From assembly GCA_034190875.2 (NCBI GenBank), contig CM067355.1:35411751-35475750 (forward strand): DNA of 64,000 bases. The letters run 5' to 3'. Made by a program: the position numbers and the translations under genes. Below are positions 58,609 through 64,000 of the stretch, piece after piece. Within the stretch, counting starts at the first letter, position 1. Each line of letters starts with the position of its first letter. The notes below the pieces were generated by a model. It had not been told where the DNA came from. It was given only the letters and a program-made list of their open reading frames with translations, and made no database searches. Source of the DNA: Urechis unicinctus (taxonomy: Eukaryota > Annelida > Polychaeta > Xenopneusta > Urechidae).

Positions 58609-58840
58609 GGATTCGGGGGTAGAATAGACCCACTGTATCCTCCTGCATGTCGTAAGAGTCGACTAATAGGGGGCAACCTGTTGGCCGTGGGTTGTGACTC
58701 GTGTGGGTGGACAATGGGATCCAGGTGATTGAGTGGAGTGGTCCTTTTGAGGGCCATATCTGCAAAACACCACTCTAGCCCGAAATTCGCCTAAACGAGA
58801 GACTGGAATGCCTGGTCCAGTCAATCGGCTGATGGCGACA
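58609..58840. repeat. Dispersed repeat (SINE- or MITE-like), copy A
   Basis: Contains GTAGAATAGACCCACTGTAT, CTCCTGCATGTCGTAAGAG and, at its end, AACGAGAGACTGGAATGCC with GGTCCAGTCAATCGGCTGAT. Related phrases recur at 60787-60935. It splits the 30-bp minisatellite, which resumes at about 58837. Confidence 0.65.
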
Positions 58841-58926
58841 TCACTAACACTTCCGACCAATCACTCAAAACCACCCACCCTCCCGACCCATCACTCAACA
58901 TCACTCACCCTCCCGACCCATCACTA
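58837..58926. repeat. 30-bp minisatellite, block 2
   Basis: Three further units. The first two reproduce the unusual unit pair seen at 58399-58440 (CACTTCCGACCAATCACTC), which suggests a block duplication around the dispersed repeat. Confidence 0.85.
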
Positions 58927-59401
58927 AAATAGCACTATGTCTGGAAAATGGCTTTATCTCTATAAAATAGCACTATGTCTGGAAAATAGCACTATCTCTA
59001 ATTATGACGTCAAACTCTGATGAGGTTACTTAGAATTATCAAATACAGTGGGGTATAGTGAATAAAACGATATAGATGCACATGGCCTTGATCTCGTTGA
59101 GGACTCGGGGCCGACATGCATACACGCTGTTGAACTCTCCGATGTGTTCACTCAAGCAGAAGTTAAACGAACACGCCCTATATTTATACCTTTCCTAAGT
59201 TTTCATTTTCAGCACTTTCTCATCTGTCAACTTTTAAAATGAAGCCTCGCTGATTTGCTCTTCATGTGCAAATGAATTGAAGATTAATTTTACCTCTCAT
59301 AAAGGCATATGTTACTTCTACAAGGATATCCAAATACAAGTATGATATATTTGAATTAAAAGAATGATATATTTGAAGTGATAAGTTAATGTGGAATCAA
59401 A

Positions 59402-62400
59402 ATGGATCACACACAAGATACCACGCGGAATTCCAAGAGTTGTAACAACTTGTGGCGCAGTGAATTTCAATGGGAAAAGTTCCTTTTCGGCCACCCGACA
59501 CCTGCCATATTCCACAGACCACAGGTGAGTTGATTGGATAAGTCAATAGACCGTACATCGTACATCTACATCATGAATTGTTGTGGGCGTAGACTGGGTC
59601 GTGACCGAGGGCAGGTAGTTCAGGTAGACTTGGCCGTATAAGAGAGGTGGTAGTTAACGTAGACTTGGTCGTAAAAGAGAGGTGGTAGTTAACGTAGACT
59701 TGGTCGTAAAAGAGAGGTGGTAGTTCAGGTAGACTTGGCCGTATAAGAGAGGTGGCGGTTCAGGTAGACTTGGCAGTATAAGGGAGGATGGCGCCTCAGG
59801 TTGACTTCGCCGTTAAGGTGAGTGAAAGCACAGTGAAAAAGTAGTGGTTCATATCGACGTGACCGCTATGGAGGGCTGGTGGGTCAGATTGGCGTGGCTA
59901 AAGTGACCATTGTGGAAGGGTGGTGGATCAAGTTGAGATGACCGTTATGGAGGGGTGGTATCTCAGGTCGACATGGCCATTATGGAGGGGTGGTTGCTAA
60001 GGTGGACGTGACCATTATGGAGAAGTGGTGGCTCAAGTCGACGTGATTGTTATGGCGGGGTGGTTTATAAGGTCGGCGTGGCTATTACCGTTTAGGCATA
60101 CCTGGTTGTTATGGGGGTTCTGTTTCGATCATTATAACTTACGGTGTATATACCAAGGGCTCTCCTACCTATCACATCCCAAGGTACATTCACCATGCAC
60201 CATGTTACCTGGCAAACACTAATCATAAGCCGTAACACCTGACACTATCATCACCATTAAACACAACATAAATCATTATTAGATATAATACTGATCAGCC
60301 ACCTGACAATATAAGCATCAGAAGCCATTACACCTGACAATATAAGCACCAGAATTCGTTACACCTGACAATACAAGCATCAGAAGCCATTACACCTGAC
60401 AATACAAGCACCAGAAGCCATTACACCTGACAATATAAGCACCAGAAGCCATTACACCTGACAATATAACCATCAAAAGCCATTACACCTCACAATATAA
60501 CCATCAAAAGCCATTACACCTGACAATACAAGAACCAGAAGCCATTACATCTGACAATACAAGCACCAGAAGCCATTACACCTGACAATGTAACCATCAT
60601 AAGCCATTACACCTGACAATATAAGCACCAGAAGCCATTACACCTGTCAATATAAGCACCAGAAGCCATTACACCTGACAATGTAACCATCATAAGCTGT
60701 TCCACATCATAATATTATCATTAAATGCCATTCTCATGACAAAATAATCATCACAAGTCATTGCACCTGATTCCATCTCCTCGCGGGCCCGGAAGTAGTA
60801 TAGGCCCATCATACTCTCCTGCACGTCTGCAATACACCATTGTGGCTTGTTTTTCTCCTTAACGAGAAGCTGGAATGCCCTGGTCCATTCAATCGGCTGG
60901 TGTTGACATGTCCTGGTCCATTCGATCGGCTGGTGGTGACATGGCCTGGTCCATTCAATCGGTTGGTGGTGACATGGCCTGGTTCATTCAATCGGCTGGT
61001 GGTGACATGGCCCTGGTCCATTCAATCGGCTGGTGTTGACATGGCCTGGTCCATTCAATCGGTTGGTGGTGACATGGCCTGGTCCATTCAATCGGTTGGT
61101 GGTGACATGGCCTGGTCCATTCGATCGGCTGGTGTTGACGTGGCCTGGTCCGTTCAATCGGCTAGCGGTGACCTTAACCCTTTGATAAAAGTAATTTTTA
61201 ACTTTTTCATCTTCATCCTCCCTTTTTCCGTTTATCCCAGAAGGCGGCGGGTCATTCCGGTCAATCTTATGTCTTCATATTCATCCAACTTTTCGAGGCG
61301 GCATGATCTAACCATCATAAGCCATTACACCTGACAATGTAATCACCAGAAGCCATTACACACAACACTATAATCATCATAAGCCATTAGTCGTCATAAG
61401 CCATTACCATAATCTACTGTCTACGTCAACCATTACTCCTGTCGTCGTCAACCATTACCACTGTCTACGTCAACCATTACTCCTGTCTTCGTCAACTATT
61501 ACCCCTGTCTACGTCAACCATTACTCCTGACTTCGTCAACCATTACTTCTGTCAACGTCAATTATCAATCCTGTCTGCGTCAATTATCACTATATTCTAC
61601 ATAGGCCATTACATTTGTAACGGTTTTCATGTTTTGACAATGTTTTCGTTTTCGCAGTCGTTCCAAATGAAGCTTCCTTTTGTTGCAGTGTCAGGGGAGT
61701 CACTTGGCGTACGTCGTATGGCGATGGTTGGTATGCTTCTACTTCGGAGCCATTCTTCTCTGGTCGATAGTGGACGAACCCGAGCCTAGGTGGTTCCTAA
61801 GTGTCGGGAACTGGGGCGTGCTGTTGGCGACCTTCACCTTCCTGGCACAGGCTTCTACTGCAACCTACCACTACAGGAACTACAGCAAACGTAAGTTGAC
61901 GGAGAAAGAATGTAATGCATTAAGGTATATTGACACATACGGTAATTATCTATCTTCCATTACGAGATGAAATCTCATTACCTAACAAAATGAACAGTCA
62001 AGAGGATTGGAACAAACTAACGATTTGATCCATCGATCAAGCAACGAACCGACCAACTGACCGTCAGCTCGATAAATCAATCTACAGGTCCAAATGACCG
62101 CCTGACCACTCGACACATGGACTGCCCAACAGACCCTATTACTAATTGGCAATCTGATTGAGAAATCGACCGATCGCCAGTGGGAAACACCGATCATTTC
62201 ACAGCAAGGTATTTCAGGACAAATAGACATATAGACCTCAAGACAGTTGCCCCAACACACTGTTAGCCAATATGCCCGACAAACTGTTAGATTGCCCACC
62301 AGACTGATAGACAATAAGCCCAACAGACTGATAGACAGTCAGCCCAAAAGACTGATAGACAGTTATCCCAACAGACTGATAGACAGTCAGCCCAACAGAC

Positions 62401-63891
62401 TGATAGACAGTCAGCCCAACAGACTTATGGACAGTTATCCCAACAGACTTATAGATTGTCATTCCAACAGACTGATAGACAGTCAGCCCAAAAGACTGAT
62501 AGACAGTTATCCCAACAGACTGATAGACAGTCAGCCCAACAGACTGATAGACAGTCAGCCCAACAGACTTATGGACAGTTATCCCAACAGACTTATGGAT
62601 TGTCATTCCAACAGACTGACAGACAGTCAGCCCAAAAGACTGATAGACAGTCAGCCCAACAGACTGATAGACAGTCAGCCCTACAGACTAACAGATTGTC
62701 ATTCCAACAGACTGATAGACAGTCATCCTAACAGACGGCCAGACAATCCGCCCTATAGACTTCCAGACAGCATAACAAACAGACGTCTAGACAATGAGCC
62801 CAGAAGGCTCTCCGCTACAATGAGAGACATTCAGACAGACCGACGAACATCCCCCGTTGTATTCTTCAATATCGTATACACAAGCATCTTCTTGTGCCGC
62901 TCCTCTCCTGTATTTTCCAGTGGGAGAAGCCCCTCCCAAGACGATGCCATTCTACTCCAAGATGAGTTGGTTTCTTCTGAACGTCACAAACAGCGTCATG
63001 TTGTTCATTACCATTGGTTACTGGGCGCTCATCTACGATTCTGATGACGGGTTTGTATCACCACTTGGACTTAACCTCCACATCATCACATTCCTGGTTG
63101 TGATGCTGAATTTCTTTATCACCCAAGAACCCGTTCGTCTCCTTCACTTCTACAACGCACAGATCTTCTTCGCAATCTACATTGCTTTTGCTGCAATCGT
63201 TTGGAAGGAAACGGGCGATGTTCGTTATGGTTTCGTGGATCCTAATGATGTGGGCAAGACCGTCGGTTTGACTCTTGGGATAATATTTCTGGTGGTGCCT
63301 CTGATTCAAGTGATATGTTTCCTATTCTACATAGCGAGAGAGAGCATGTACAAGGCATGTACAGGCGTTCTGGGTTGCTGTTGTATATGCACGAGCGGCG
63401 AGGGGGTGTCGGTGACGTCAGAGGAGAGTATATCAGATGGCCAACTCAACGTGGAGTATAACTACCCCACCGAGAAACAACCACAGGGTCTAGAAGCCCC
63501 GCGGCCTCGTTCAGGGTCCATGCCCCCGGAATATACGCCCGCACTTGCACCCCACCCAAACCACTCGCTTTACCCGGATTTAGCCACACCACAAGTAGTA
63601 CAAGCAACGCCTTACAGCGCCCCTGCACCGGAACCTATCCCTTGCACTTCCGGCCAAACTGCAGCATCAAATACACCCAAGATAGTCGTTGTTAGTCCAG
63701 GTCCAGCGACGAGGCAGCATCCAGAAGGAAATAGGGTCGTAGTGGCTCTGGGATGTAATAATGCCGGGTGCCACAACAGGAAAAAATGTCAAGGTCAAGT
63801 TCAAAGAGCCAAAGGTCGCTGCACTGAGCACCGAAAGGGAGTCAAGCAAGTCTGCAGCCGTTGTCACGGAGCCAGGAGATGCGACCTCTAA
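59402..63891 (+). CDS. Rolling stone-like multi-pass membrane protein (three exons)
   Basis: Exons 59402-59524, 61689-61890 and 62921-63891 are joined at CAG/GTGAGT, TTGCAG/T, AAC/GTAAGT and TTCCAG/T. The sum is 1296 bases, so 431 residues plus stop. Exon 1 gives a soluble start with WEKFLFGHPTPAIFHRP. Exon 2 holds one or two spans (VCFYFGAILLWSIVDEPEPRW). Exon 3 adds about five more, including SWFLLNVTNSVMLFITIGYW and GLTLGIIFLVVPLIQVICF. A Pro-rich cytosolic-type linker follows, and a Cys/Lys/Arg-rich end with Cys-x4-Cys-x5-Cys spacing. Drosophila Rolling stone acts in myoblast fusion; relatives are widely expanded in invertebrates with unknown roles. The length exceeds a typical family member because of the tail. 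Confidence 0.83.
59600..60065. repeat. 35-bp and related minisatellites in intron 1
   Basis: About five 35-bp units with GTAGACTTGGTCGTAAAAGA or close variants (59600-59800) are followed by looser GTGACCATTATGGAG-type units to about 60065. Confidence 0.8.
60290..60705. repeat. 31-bp minisatellite in intron 1
   Basis: About thirteen units with CCATTACACCTGACAATATA and a variable AGCACCAGAAG or ACCATCAAAAG end. It is unrelated to the 31-bp satellite at 28317-49515. Confidence 0.9.
60780..61165. repeat. Dispersed repeat copy B expanding into a 33-bp minisatellite
   Basis: 60787-60880 matches copy A (TAGTATAGGCCCA, CTCCTGCACGTC, CTTAACGAGAAGCTGGAATG). From about 60885 its terminal phrase, with GGTCCATTCAATCGGCTGGT, is repeated about eight to nine times at 33-bp spacing. 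Confidence 0.8.
61390..61600. repeat. Short-period minisatellite in intron 1
   Basis: About eight units of roughly 22-24 bp with CGTCAACCATTACTCCTGTC and variants. Confidence 0.8.
62280..62745. repeat. 24-bp minisatellite in intron 2
   Basis: About nineteen units with CCAACAGACTGATAGACAGT and variants, with a larger duplicated block (62330-62460 resembling 62475-62600). The 24-bp period makes eight-residue repeats in open frames on both strands, which are not genes. Confidence 0.93.
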
Positions 63892-64000
63892 ATATATATT
63901 TGAGATGTTCATTTAGTTTTTCATTAATATCCAGATTTGCTTAAGCAACGTTCATTATCTTTCTACCTAGGATACAAAAACAAACAAAAACGGAAGTGTG

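Noticed and set aside
62247-63044. 265-residue frame with eight-residue repeats
   Set aside because: The 24-bp minisatellite is a multiple of three, so open frames occur on both strands; it overlaps the supported Rolling stone-like exon out of frame.

Overview
This is a stretch of animal nuclear genome, most likely from a marine lophotrochozoan such as a mollusc. Reasons: spliced host genes with GT..AG introns (a CDC27-like anaphase-promoting-complex gene, a Rolling stone-like membrane protein, a BTB protein), many minisatellites, a 100-N scaffold gap, and a Polinton/Maverick (adintovirus-like) element carrying a nested P-element-like transposon. The phylum is an inference from repeat style and gene content; no single gene in the window proves it.

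Region 1 (1-26,574) is dominated by the Polinton. The full element runs from 7,467 to 26,565 (19.1 kb). It is bounded by 160-bp terminal inverted repeats and a perfect 9-bp direct repeat, CTTGGTTAG. Its left arm reads leftward: a capsid-associated or spike-like protein, a phage-fibre-like protein, a membrane protein and a YqaJ-type exonuclease. The rest reads mostly rightward: a conserved 440-residue protein, a coiled-coil protein (antisense), the double-jelly-roll major capsid protein, the packaging ATPase, four small or membrane proteins, the retroviral-type integrase, a zinc-binding protein, protein-primed DNA polymerase B, and a short coiled-coil protein. Together these would give self-synthesis (PolB), integration (INT) and virion assembly (MCP and ATPase). 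I found no adenovirus-type protease. Nearly every large gene carries frameshifts or stops, so the copy looks dead or is sequenced with many indel errors.

Two rearrangements are stacked on it. First, the left host-element junction (about 580 bp of host plus 2.76 kb of element) is present three times in tandem, as 3.35-kb units from 191 to 10,233. Second, a 4.06-kb P/THAP9-like transposon (15,048-19,103) sits in a membrane-protein gene. Removing it with one target-site copy leaves an open frame of exactly 224 codons.

Region 2 (26,575-51,657) is gene-poor. It holds (GA)n and (TA)n microsatellites and a 21.2-kb tandem array of a 31-bp unit (28,317-49,515), with variant units arranged in multi-kilobase higher-order blocks.

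Region 3 (51,658-64,000) carries host genes. A two-exon BTB gene ends in an Arg/Asp-rich tail resembling the eIF3a C-terminus; its intron has about twelve 52-bp copies of a 3' splice-site-like sequence. Then come (CTGT)n/(ATGT)n repeats and the N gap, the first exons of a CDC27-like gene on the minus strand cut off by the gap, and a three-exon Rolling stone-like gene whose introns are full of minisatellites with 24-35 bp periods.
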